64,000 nt of DNA. Origin: Candidatus Proximibacter danicus. GTDB taxonomy: Bacteria > Pseudomonadota > Gammaproteobacteria > Burkholderiales > Rhodocyclaceae. The DNA lies in contig JADJUC010000006.1 in NCBI GenBank assembly GCA_016710885.1, positions 1 to 64,000 of the forward strand, in the 5' to 3' direction. The first letter of the stretch is position 1, and each line of letters begins with the position of its first letter. The notes below the pieces were generated by a model that had not been told where the DNA came from, searched no databases, and worked only from the letters and a program-made list of their open reading frames with translations. Shown one piece after another: positions 49,472 to 57,415 of this stretch. The position numbers and the translations under genes were made by a program.

Positions 49472-50856
49472 GCACGCGCCCCCATGCCGCCGTCGACGAT
49501 GCCGCTCTGATCTTCCGGCCGAATGTTGATCTGCCGCTTTTTCCTGGCCATCCAGGCGATGCGCGGGCTGCAGGCGCAGGCGATGTAGTAGATCACCTTG
49601 AACATGGAGACCGCGCGCCAGATCGGCGTCTTGCCGAAGATGTCGCCGGCGAGCACCGAGAGCAGGGCTTCCTTGACGCGGAAGATGTTCTTCGGATACA
49701 TGAAGAAGTCGCGCATGATCGGGTTGGTCACGCGGTAGATGAACCACGAGAATTCCTTTGGCCCGTGCTTCATCTTGCGGTCAAAGTCGCGCAGCGCGGC
49801 GGCGGCCATGGCCGGCCTGGCCAGACAGGTATCGATCGCCTCGGCAGCCATGAAGCCACTGTTCATCGCCAGCAGCACGCCGGAAGAAAACACCGGGTCG
49901 ATGAAGGCGTAGGCATCGCCGAGCAGCACGTAATTCGTGCCATGGTTACGCTCGGAGACATAGGAGAAGTTGCCGGTGGCCTCGACCTCGCTGACCAGCG
50001 TTGCCGCCCTGAGCCGCTCGGTCAGCGCCGGGCACAGGGCAATGCCGTCCAGGAGGAACTGCTGCAGGCTGCGCTCGCCCTTGGTCTTCATGAAGTGCGG
50101 CCAGGTAACCATGCCGATGCTGGTGACGCCGTCCATCATCGGGATGAACCAGAACCAGCCATGGTCGAACCAGAAGATGGTGATGTTGCCTTCGGCCCTG
50201 CCTTCGTGGCGCCTGGCATCCTTGAAGTGGCCATAGACCGCCGAACTGTTGTGCCTGGGGTTGCGGTGCTTGATCTGGAAGCGGTTGGCGAGGAAAGTGT
50301 CGCGACCCGAAGCGTCGACGACAAAGCGGGCACGCCAGGTGGTTTCGCGGCCATCGTCGTGGCGCCCGCGCACGACAGCGCTGTTGTCGGGCAGGAAATC
50401 GACGGCGCCGGCCTTGCAGCCTTCGTGCACTTCGACGCCTTTCTTCTCGCAGTTGCGAATGAGGATTTCGTCGAACTGCGAACGCAGCACCTGGTAGGCG
50501 TGCGGCATCGACTTGTCCCATGCATCGGCGAAGTGGAAAACCTGGGTGTGCTCGTGCCACGGCGAAACGAACTCCGCCGACCATTTTTCCATGCCGATGG
50601 CTTTCACTTCCTCGGCAATTCCGAGGCGTTCGAACAAGGGCAGGTTGGCAGGCAACAGCGATTCGCCGATGTGGAAACGGGGGTGGCGGGCCTTTTCGAG
50701 AACCACGACCTTGTAGCCTTTTTCGGCGAGCAGTGGCGCAACCGTGCAGCCGGCGGGGCCGCCGCCGATAACGAGCACGTCGCAATCGTTTGCCTTTGCT
50801 TCACTTGCCGCCAAATTCGTGGCATGCGTGCGTTGTGCCAAATGTGCTGAGTGCAT
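49468..50856 (-). CDS. FAD-dependent halogenase-like protein
   Basis: A 462-residue flavoprotein of the tryptophan-halogenase superfamily. FAD-binding GGGPAG in VLVIGGGPAGCTVAPLLAE, the Lys in IGMEKWSAEFVSPW that matches the hypohalous-acid-channel Lys of phenol-type halogenases, the diagnostic WxWxIP motif as WFWFIPMMDG, and FIDPVFSSGVLLA (FxPxxSxG). Keeping WxWxIP and Lys favours a halogenase over a plain monooxygenase. Xanthomonadins are brominated, and halogenase-like genes belong to their cluster. First gene of the minus-strand pigment half; a GGGAGGGAG ribosome site precedes the ATG. Its reductase partner is not adjacent. Confidence 0.82.
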   Translation of the reverse strand: MHSAHLAQRTHATNLAASEAKANDCDVLVIGGGPAGCTVAPLLAEKGYKVVVLEKARHPRFHIGESLLPANLPLFERLGIAEEVKAIGMEKWSAEFVSPWHEHTQVFHFADAWDKSMPHAYQVLRSQFDEILIRNCEKKGVEVHEGCKAGAVDFLPDNSAVVRGRHDDGRETTWRARFVVDASGRDTFLANRFQIKHRNPRHNSSAVYGHFKDARRHEGRAEGNITIFWFDHGWFWFIPMMDGVTSIGMVTWPHFMKTKGERSLQQFLLDGIALCPALTERLRAATLVSEVEATGNFSYVSERNHGTNYVLLGDAYAFIDPVFSSGVLLAMNSGFMAAEAIDTCLARPAMAAAALRDFDRKMKHGPKEFSWFIYRVTNPIMRDFFMYPKNIFRVKEALLSVLAGDIFGKTPIWRAVSMFKVIYYIACACSPRIAWMARKKRQINIRPEDQSGIVDGGMGARA

Positions 50857-50950
50857 AATCCAACTCCCTCCCCGGAGTGCCGGTCAAGCCCGGCCCGACA
50901 GCGTTTCCATTTGTTTTTGCTGCAGAAATCGCCGCAGGAAAACCGGCGCA

Positions 50951-50956
50951 ATTATA
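50951..50956 (-). promoter_or_regulatory. -10 element for the halogenase-chorismatase operon
   Basis: TATAAT on the minus strand at 50956-50951, about 95 nt before the halogenase ATG. It lies at the end of the radical SAM gene. No good -35 is visible, so confidence is limited. Confidence 0.35.
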
Positions 50957-52595
50957 ACGCCTGCGGGTTGTCTTCCCCCATCGCCGCGGCCCCGCAACCT
51001 CCAGACGTTGCCTGCGTTCTGGGTCGCCGCGAGACCTTGATCGGTGACATGGCAGCGATGGCGTCGGCCTGCAGTTCCGGGCTTAGCACTGGCCGCATGC
51101 CGACAGGTTGTCGGGGGTGCCGCACAAACTCGCGCTTGGCCTGCTCCAGCTGCGCCTTGTTGGCACTGAAATAGCGCGCCGCAGCAATGGTTTCAGGCAA
51201 GTGCTTGAGGATGTGCCAGAGACTCCAGCGATGCTGCCACAGGCGTTTGGCGAAACGGTGACGATAGCCTTTGCTGTCGTAGAAGCGACGTACGTGCCAG
51301 TTGTAGAGCGCGTCCATCTGCTCACGCGATTCGAAGTCCTCGGGCTTGTAGACAAAGTTGAGGCAGTTCATCAGCCGCCAGTCCTCGACGAATTCGCCGG
51401 TCCGGCCGGAAACGCATTCATCCCAGATCGGCGCACCGTGCAGCGGGCTGAACTTGGTCATGTTCATCTCGTCGAGGTCGAGCGAAAGGATGAAGTCGCT
51501 GGTCTTCCTGATTGTCTCCGGCGTTTCGCCGGGCATGCCGAAGATGAACAGGCCCTTGGCGCGCAGGCCGGCGGCGTGGATCTGCTCAACGGTTTTCTTC
51601 ACTGCCTCCAGCGTCACGCCGGCCTTGTGCCGTGCCATCATCTCCGGGTCGGCGGACTCGATGCCCATCGACACCATCAGCGCGCCAGCCTGCTTGAGCT
51701 TGGCCAGCATCTCGTCCGAAGTGTGGCCGGTGCGGATGGCGCAGTTGAACTGCATGCCCAGCGGCTTCTCGATGAGCAGCGCGCACAGCTCGAAAACGCG
51801 CTTCTTCTGCGCGGTGAACAGGTCGTCGTAGAAATTGATGTGATAGACGCCGAAGTTGTCGCGCAGGTGCTTCATGTGGTCATACACATACTGCGCCGAG
51901 TTCACCTTGTAGAGCCGCTCAAACACCGTGCGGTCGCAGAACGAGCAGGTGTAGGGACAGCCGCGCGAGGTGATCATCGTTGCCCCATGGCGCTGCGCGT
52001 AGGCGAACAGCGGCAGGTGGTAGGCATGCGGAAAACCGGCGAGCTTTTCGTAGGCCGGGAAGGGCAGTTCGTCGAGTTCGAGGATGCGGTTACGGCGCGG
52101 GTTGGTGACGACCCTGCCGCCATTGTCTGTGTCGCGCCAGACGAGGTTGCCGATTTCCGCGAGCGGCTGGCCCTCGGCCAGATCAAGCAGCAATCCCTCG
52201 CCCTCGCCGATGCACAGGTAGTCGATCTCCGGGTACTCCGCCAGCACCGGCGCGCCGAGCGACGAAACATGCACGTTGCCAAAGACGATCTTGGTGTCTG
52301 GCCGGCGTGCCTTGATCAGGGCGGCGATCTCCAGTGCGTCCATGAAACCTGAGGTGGTCGCCGAGAAGCCGACCAGTTCGGGATTGGTGGCCAGCACAAG
52401 TTCGGCGTTCTCGGCGATCGTCGGCGGCGCGTAGGGGCCAAGACAGTCATGCACCGCCGTCGGGTGGCCGTGCTGCTCCAGCCAGGATGCGAGCTGCAGA
52501 ATGCCGATCGGTGGCATGCGGTTGGCCAGCACCGAGAAGTCGGGCTGACCGGGAACGAAGTTGAAGCCGGCGGGATGAACGAGGGTGATGCGCAT
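50952..52595 (-). CDS. B12-binding domain radical SAM protein
   Basis: A 547-residue protein. N-terminal cobalamin-binding region (about residues 1-140, FGNVHVSSLGAPVLAEYPEI), then radical SAM core with the 4Fe-4S motif SRGCPYTCSFCDRT (about 205-218) and VSMGIESADPEMM. The C-terminal 150 residues are rich in Arg/Lys/Trp helices (LYNWHVRRFYDSKGYRHRFA). The combination resembles BchE/HpnJ-like enzymes, which methylate or rearrange hydrophobic substrates. It is directly upstream of the halogenase on the same strand, separated by a 95-base gap. Whether it acts on the pigment is inference. Confidence 0.82.
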   Translation of the reverse strand: MRITLVHPAGFNFVPGQPDFSVLANRMPPIGILQLASWLEQHGHPTAVHDCLGPYAPPTIAENAELVLATNPELVGFSATTSGFMDALEIAALIKARRPDTKIVFGNVHVSSLGAPVLAEYPEIDYLCIGEGEGLLLDLAEGQPLAEIGNLVWRDTDNGGRVVTNPRRNRILELDELPFPAYEKLAGFPHAYHLPLFAYAQRHGATMITSRGCPYTCSFCDRTVFERLYKVNSAQYVYDHMKHLRDNFGVYHINFYDDLFTAQKKRVFELCALLIEKPLGMQFNCAIRTGHTSDEMLAKLKQAGALMVSMGIESADPEMMARHKAGVTLEAVKKTVEQIHAAGLRAKGLFIFGMPGETPETIRKTSDFILSLDLDEMNMTKFSPLHGAPIWDECVSGRTGEFVEDWRLMNCLNFVYKPEDFESREQMDALYNWHVRRFYDSKGYRHRFAKRLWQHRWSLWHILKHLPETIAAARYFSANKAQLEQAKREFVRHPRQPVGMRPVLSPELQADAIAAMSPIKVSRRPRTQATSGGCGAAAMGEDNPQAL

Positions 52596-52616
52596 GGCGA
52601 CTGTTGTTCGCGCCAG

Positions 52617-52907
52617 TCAGGTCGGCAAAAGCCGGTGCTGCACTTCCGATGCCCCAAGTGCCACGCACAAACGTTTGCGCCGGGAGCTTTGCCCGCTGAG
52701 CAAGGTAACCGAATGACGCGGAATGCCCAGGGTTTGTGCAACAAAGGCGACCAGCGACTCATTGGCCCGGCCATCTATCGGCGGCGCGGCCAGCCGAAGT
52801 TTCAGCGCATCACCATGCTCACCGACGATCTCCGTACGCTTGGCCCCCGGCTGCACATGCAGGGTCAGGACACTGCCATCGCCATCGCTGTGCAGCCACA
52901 CCGGCAT
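52617..52907 (-). CDS. yggU: DUF167 protein YggU
   Basis: A 96-residue UPF0235 protein: LTLHVQPGAKRTEIVGEH, LKLRLAAPPIDGRANESL and LLSGQSSRRKRLCV cover the whole family. Function unknown. It shares one base with the yggT stop (TGATG), and lies at the end of the minus-strand yggS-proC-yggT-yggU series. Confidence 0.9.
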   Translation of the reverse strand: MPVWLHSDGDGSVLTLHVQPGAKRTEIVGEHGDALKLRLAAPPIDGRANESLVAFVAQTLGIPRHSVTLLSGQSSRRKRLCVALGASEVQHRLLPT

Positions 52908-53443
52908 CACAGGAGTAGCAGCAGCGCTTGCAGGATGACGATGGCCAGCAGCGGCGAGAGATCGATATTGGCCACGGTCGGCACAAAACGCTGCAGCGGG
53001 CGCAGGATCGGTTGCGTCAGTTGCGCCAGCGGGCGGCTGAGTGGCGAGTGAGGATTCACCCACGAAAGGATCGCCTGCAGGAAAAGGGCGCCGATGAAGA
53101 ACCAGATCGCCAGACGCAGCGTCGCCAACGCCCCGCGCCAGAGAACGAAAAAGGCCATCTGTGCAGCTTCAACTCCCGCCGGCGTCAGGTTTGTCAGGGA
53201 AATGATGAAGAGCAGCAAGAGGCACTGCAGCCACCAGGCCGGCAGCAGGGTGGCGAGGTCCAGGCCGAACAGGCCGGGAACGAAACGCCGCATGGGCTTC
53301 ACCAGCCAGTCAGTCAAGCGCGAGACGAACTGGCCGGCCTGGTTGTTGAACGGCACACGGTTGAGCTGCAGGAAAAAGCGCGCGAGCAGCAGCAGCGTAA
53401 AAAAATTGATGGCAGCTTCAATCAGGTAAAACAGGGCATTCAT
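52907..53443 (-). CDS. yggT: YggT-family membrane protein
   Basis: A 178-residue membrane protein with two YGGT repeats. The first has LLARFFLQLNRVPFNNQAGQ then LVKPMRRFVPG; the second has FLQAILSWVNPHSPLSRPLA then ILRPLQRFVP. Family role is not settled; it has been connected to osmotic shock response and, in plastids, to cytochrome assembly. The start at 53443 is chosen from the family N-terminus MNALFYLIEAAINFF; the frame extends upstream into proC. Confidence 0.9.
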   Translation of the reverse strand: MNALFYLIEAAINFFTLLLLARFFLQLNRVPFNNQAGQFVSRLTDWLVKPMRRFVPGLFGLDLATLLPAWWLQCLLLLFIISLTNLTPAGVEAAQMAFFVLWRGALATLRLAIWFFIGALFLQAILSWVNPHSPLSRPLAQLTQPILRPLQRFVPTVANIDLSPLLAIVILQALLLLL

Positions 53444-53454
53444 CGGGTTTCCTT

Positions 53455-54267
53455 TCAATCGAGACCGAGTTGTTCGCCGAGTTCTCGGCCACGCGCATCG
53501 GCAGCACAGACGCCGGCAACGATGCCATCCAGAACACCACATTCATTCATCTTCTTCAGTGCTGCCTCGGTGGTGCCGCCCTTGGAGGTGACGCGCTCGC
53601 GCAGCACGCTGGCCGGCTCGGGCGATTGAGCCGCCAGTTGTGCGGCCCCCAGCGTGGTTTCAATCGCCAGCTGGCGAGCCTGCTCGGGCGTAAAGCCGAG
53701 CGATTCGCCGGCTTTCTGCAAGGCTTCGATAAAGAGAAAAACGTAGGCCGGGCCACTGCCGGAGACTGCGGTAACGGCATCCATCCGGGTTTCATCGTCG
53801 ATCCACACGGTGCTGCCAACGGCTTGCAGCACCTGCGCGGCGCGCTGGCGACCGGCGGCGTCGACTTCCGGCAGGGCGCACAACCCGGTGACGCCGGCGC
53901 CGATCAGGGCGGGGGTGTTCGGCATGGTGCGTACCAGTTGACGGTGCCCGCCGAGCCAGCGCGACAGGTCTTCCATGCGCAGGCCGGCAGCAATGCTGAC
54001 GATCAACTGTTTTCCGAGATGCGGCAGCATCGGCGCGGCGGCGGCTTTCATCTGCTGCGGTTTGACCGCCAGCACGACAACATCGCAGGCCATCGCTGTC
54101 GCGTCGGGAGAGGCGTGGGTGCGTACGCCGTAGGTCGCGGTCAGGCGCTCGCGCGCCTCGGCGCCGAGTTCGATGACGGCAATGTCGGCAGCCGCAAAGC
54201 CCTTGCCGAGCAGGCCACCAATGAGGGCGTTGGCCATGTTGCCACCACCGAGGAATGTAATTTTCAT
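53455..54267 (-). CDS. proC: Pyrroline-5-carboxylate reductase
   Basis: A 270-residue enzyme for the last step of proline synthesis. NADPH loop FLGGGNMANALIGGLLGKG at the N-terminus, VVLAVKPQQMKAAAAPML, MPNTPALIGAGVTGLCAL, and C-terminal VTAVSGSGPAYVFLFIEAL with TSKGGTTEAALKKMNECGV. Full length. It overlaps yggS by four bases. Confidence 0.95.
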   Translation of the reverse strand: MKITFLGGGNMANALIGGLLGKGFAAADIAVIELGAEARERLTATYGVRTHASPDATAMACDVVVLAVKPQQMKAAAAPMLPHLGKQLIVSIAAGLRMEDLSRWLGGHRQLVRTMPNTPALIGAGVTGLCALPEVDAAGRQRAAQVLQAVGSTVWIDDETRMDAVTAVSGSGPAYVFLFIEALQKAGESLGFTPEQARQLAIETTLGAAQLAAQSPEPASVLRERVTSKGGTTEAALKKMNECGVLDGIVAGVCAADARGRELGEQLGLD

Positions 54268-54953
54268 GTCTTTTTTCTGTCTCCAAAAATGGCGGTTCCG
54301 ACACGGACCATCGTCGCACCTTCGGCAATTGCCGCTTCAATATCGTGGGACATGCCCATCGACAAGGTATCCAGCACTAGCCCTTCATTTCTTAACCGCT
54401 CGTAGATTTCCCGCAACTGGCGGAACGGCTGGCGCTGGGCTTCAAAGTCGTCCAGCGGCTCCGGGATGCCCATCAGCCCGCGCAATCGGAGATTGGGCAG
54501 GGCGGCGATCTGTCGCGCCAGGGCCGGCGCTTCTTCGGGGGTGCAGCCGCTTTTGCTGACTTCGCCGCTGACATTGACCTGCAGGCAGACGTTGAGCGGG
54601 GGTAGATGCGCCGGCCGTTGCTGCGACAGACGTTCGGCGATCTTCAGGCGTTCGACCGAATGCACCCAATCGACATGTTCGGCGACTGGCCGCGTCTTGT
54701 TGCTCTGCAGCGGGCCGATAAAATGCCACTCCAGCGCCAGCGGTCCGAGCGCGTCAATTTTCTCGACGGTCTCCTGCACATAGTTTTCGCCAAAGGCCCG
54801 CTGTCCGGCGGCTGCAGCTTCGCGTACAGCGTCTGCCGGCCAGGTCTTGCTTACCGCCAGCAGTGAAATACTCGCCGGATCGCGCCCGAAGCGGCGCGCA
54901 GCCGCGTCGATACGGGCGAGAACGGCTTGCAGGTTGGCGGAAATTGGCGTCAT
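54264..54953 (-). CDS. yggS: PLP homeostasis protein YggS
   Basis: A 229-residue alanine-racemase-like PLP-binding protein (COG0325). PLP lysine in ISLLAVSKTWPADAVREA (about residue 36), FGENYVQETVEKIDAL, WHFIGPLQSNK, MGMSHDIEAAIAEGATMVRV. It is thought to buffer PLP and amino acid pools. The start MTPISANLQAVLAR at 54953 was chosen; the frame is open far upstream, antisense to pilT, which is an artefact. Divergent from pilT across 90 bases. Confidence 0.93.
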   Translation of the reverse strand: MTPISANLQAVLARIDAAARRFGRDPASISLLAVSKTWPADAVREAAAAGQRAFGENYVQETVEKIDALGPLALEWHFIGPLQSNKTRPVAEHVDWVHSVERLKIAERLSQQRPAHLPPLNVCLQVNVSGEVSKSGCTPEEAPALARQIAALPNLRLRGLMGIPEPLDDFEAQRQPFRQLREIYERLRNEGLVLDTLSMGMSHDIEAAIAEGATMVRVGTAIFGDRKKT

Positions 54954-55043
54954 AATCGGTCGCTGAACAAGACCCGGAAGCAGGAATCGACTGGGCTTGA
55001 AGTATAACAGCAGCGCCCCGCCACTCGCCCGAGGACAAACCTG

Positions 55044-56087
55044 ATGGATATCACCGAACTGCTGGCTTTCGGCGTCAAGAACAAGGCTTCCGACTTGCAC
55101 CTGTCCGCCGGCTTGCCGCCGATGATCCGTGTCCATGGCGACGTGCGCCGCATCAACCTGCCGGCCATGGAGCACAAGGATGTCCACGCCATGGTGTATG
55201 ACATCATGAACGACGGGCAGCGCAAGATCTACGAGGAGACGCTGGAGTGTGACTTCTCCTTTGAAATCCCGAATCTGGCGCGTTTCCGGGTCAACGCCTT
55301 CAACCAGCAACGTGGCGCGGGCGCCGTTTTCCGGACGATTCCGTCGAAGGTGCTGACACTTGAAGAGCTGAACTGCCCGAAGATCTTCAAGGATATTTCC
55401 GAATACCCGCGCGGCGTCGTGCTGGTGACCGGCCCGACCGGTTCCGGCAAATCGACGACGCTGGCGGCGATGGTGAACCACGTTAACGAAAGCGACTACG
55501 GCCACATCCTCACCGTCGAGGACCCGATCGAATTTGTGCACGAATCGAAGAAGTGCCTGATCAACCAGCGCGAAGTCGGACCACATACGCTGTCGTTCAA
55601 CAACGCATTGCGCTCCGCGCTGCGCGAAGACCCGGACGTGATCCTGGTCGGTGAACTGCGTGACCTGGAAACCATTCGCCTGGCGCTGACGGCGGCCGAA
55701 ACCGGCCACCTGGTGTTCGGCACGCTGCACACCTCGTCGGCTGCCAAGACCATCGACCGCGTGATCGACGTGTTCCCCGCTGCTGAAAAGGAAATGGTGC
55801 GGGCGATGCTTTCCGAATCGCTGCGTGCGGTGATTTCGCAGACGCTTCTGAAAACCAAGGACGGTAGCGGCCGCGTTGCGGCACACGAAATCATGATTGC
55901 CACTCCGGCCATTCGCAACCTGATCCGTGAAGCCAAGGTGGCGCAGATGTATTCCGCTATCCAAACTGGCCAGCAGTTCGGCATGCAGACGCTCGACCAA
56001 TGCCTGCTCGAGATGGTTCGCCGCAACATCGTTTCCGGCAACGAAGCGCGCACCAAGGCTGCTAACAAGGACTCTTTCCCGGGCTGA
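55044..56087 (+). CDS. pilT: Type IV pilus retraction ATPase PilT
   Basis: A 347-residue hexameric AAA-type ATPase powering pilus retraction and twitching. N-terminal PAS-like region (about 1-100) and RecA domain with Walker A VTGPTGSGKSTTLAAM, Asp box GHILTVEDPIEFVHES, Walker B DVILVGELRDLETIRLALT, His box TGHLVFGTLHTSSAAKTIDR. The AIRNLIREAKVAQMYSAIQT segment is the retraction-specific AIRNLIRE motif. Together with pilU and the pilG-L operon it shows that this organism makes functional type IV pili, but the pilus structural genes are elsewhere. Confidence 0.97.
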   Translation: MDITELLAFGVKNKASDLHLSAGLPPMIRVHGDVRRINLPAMEHKDVHAMVYDIMNDGQRKIYEETLECDFSFEIPNLARFRVNAFNQQRGAGAVFRTIPSKVLTLEELNCPKIFKDISEYPRGVVLVTGPTGSGKSTTLAAMVNHVNESDYGHILTVEDPIEFVHESKKCLINQREVGPHTLSFNNALRSALREDPDVILVGELRDLETIRLALTAAETGHLVFGTLHTSSAAKTIDRVIDVFPAAEKEMVRAMLSESLRAVISQTLLKTKDGSGRVAAHEIMIATPAIRNLIREAKVAQMYSAIQTGQQFGMQTLDQCLLEMVRRNIVSGNEARTKAANKDSFPG

Positions 56088-56109
56088 CCGGGAGAAGAAG
56101 GAGAGGCAT

Positions 56110-57246
56110 ATGGAACGCGATCAGGCACTAAAATTCATGCACGACTTGCTGCGCCTGATGGTGCAGAAAAAAGGCTCCGACCTGTTCATCACCGCGAATT
56201 TTCCGCCGGCCATCAAGATCGACGGCAAGATCACGCCGGTCTCGAACCAGACCTTGTCAGCGCAGCACACGTCCGACTTGGCGCGGGCGATCATGAACGA
56301 CCGCCAGGCAGCTGACTTCGAATCCTCGAAGGAATGCAACTTCGCCATTTCGCCATCGAATATCGGGCGCTTCCGCGTCAACGCGTTGGTTCAGCAGGGC
56401 AAGGTTGCTGTTGTCTGCCGCACCATCAACATGACCATCCCGAATCTGGACGAGCTCGGCATGCCGCCGGTACTCAAGGATATCGGCATGACCAAGCGCG
56501 GGCTGATCATCTTCGTCGGCGGCACCGGTACCGGCAAGACGACCTCGCTGGCAGCCATGGTTGATTACCGCAACGCCAACAGCTACGGCCATATCATCAC
56601 CATTGAGGACCCGATCGAATACGTCCACGATCACAAGAACTGCATCGTCACCCAGCGCGAGGTCGGCATTGATACCGACAACTGGGAGGCGGCGCTGAAG
56701 AACACGCTGCGTCAAGCGCCGGACGTTATCCTGATGGGCGAAATCCGTGACCGCCAAACGATGGATTACGCCGTCGCCTTCGCCGAAACAGGCCACCTCT
56801 GTCTGGCCACGCTGCACGCCAACAGCGCCAACCAGGCCATCGACCGCATCATCAACTTCTTCCCGGAAGAGCGCCGCCCGCAGCTGCTGATGGATCTCTC
56901 ACTGAATCTGCGCGCGATGGTTTCGCAGCGACTGATCCCGAAAAAGGATGGCAAAGGCCGTGCTGCTGCCGTTGAGATCATGCTCAACTCGCCGCTTATT
57001 TCCGACCTGATCTTCAAGGGCGAAGTCCACGAGATCAAGGAGATCATGAAGAAATCTCGCGAGCTGGGCATGCAGACTTTCGACCAGGCGCTGTTCGAAC
57101 TTTATGAAGCGGGGAAGATCACTTACGAAGATGCGTTGCGCAATGCGGATTCGGTGAATGACCTGCGGCTGCAGATCAAACTGTATGGCAAGGAGTCGAA
57201 AGATCGGGATCTCACCACCGGCATCGGCCACCTCGACATCGTTTAG
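56110..57246 (+). CDS. pilU: PilT-like retraction ATPase PilU
   Basis: A 378-residue PilT paralogue that aids PilT during retraction. Walker A FVGGTGTGKTTSLAAM, Asp box GHIITIEDPIEYVHDH, Walker B DVILMGEIRDRQTMDYAVA, TGHLCLATLHANSANQAIDR, and MLNSPLISDLIFKGEVHEIK. Start at ATG 56110 with a strong GAAGGAGAGG site 23 bases after pilT; an open frame further upstream lies in pilT and is not coding. A hairpin terminator follows. Confidence 0.95.
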   Translation: MERDQALKFMHDLLRLMVQKKGSDLFITANFPPAIKIDGKITPVSNQTLSAQHTSDLARAIMNDRQAADFESSKECNFAISPSNIGRFRVNALVQQGKVAVVCRTINMTIPNLDELGMPPVLKDIGMTKRGLIIFVGGTGTGKTTSLAAMVDYRNANSYGHIITIEDPIEYVHDHKNCIVTQREVGIDTDNWEAALKNTLRQAPDVILMGEIRDRQTMDYAVAFAETGHLCLATLHANSANQAIDRIINFFPEERRPQLLMDLSLNLRAMVSQRLIPKKDGKGRAAAVEIMLNSPLISDLIFKGEVHEIKEIMKKSRELGMQTFDQALFELYEAGKITYEDALRNADSVNDLRLQIKLYGKESKDRDLTTGIGHLDIV

Positions 57247-57358
57247 AGGGCTGCTCGCCAGCACTTCGTTGGCTGCGCGCTGCGACTCCTCGCCGTAGCG
57301 CAGCTACTGTCCCACAGGGATTCTCTTCGGCCATCTTCGTCGCCATAGCGCTTGCTGC

Positions 57359-57402
57359 CTCGTTCTAGCTTCGCCCTGAGGGCTGGAGAACGAGATGTTT
57401 TT
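57359..57402 (+). terminator. Terminator after pilU
   Basis: Stem CTCGTTCT (57359-57366) with AGAACGAG (57387-57394), an inner GCCC-TGA-GGGC helix, and TTTTT at 57398-57402. The stretch from 57247 to here also holds the palindromic GCGCTGCGACTCC..GTAGCGC region but no gene. Confidence 0.6.
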
Positions 57403-57415
57403 ATTCCACCGCGGG

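Noticed and set aside
49309..50850. Plus-strand frame of 513 codons opposite the halogenase and chorismatase genes
   Set aside because: Composition mirrors the minus-strand genes and no family features were found.
51108..52352. Plus-strand frame of 414 codons opposite the radical SAM gene
   Set aside because: Shadow of the minus-strand gene with its clear CxxxCxxC motif; no recognisable protein.
54264..56000. 578-codon minus frame ending at yggS
   Set aside because: Only the last 229 codons (from 54953) resemble YggS; the upstream part is antisense to pilT.
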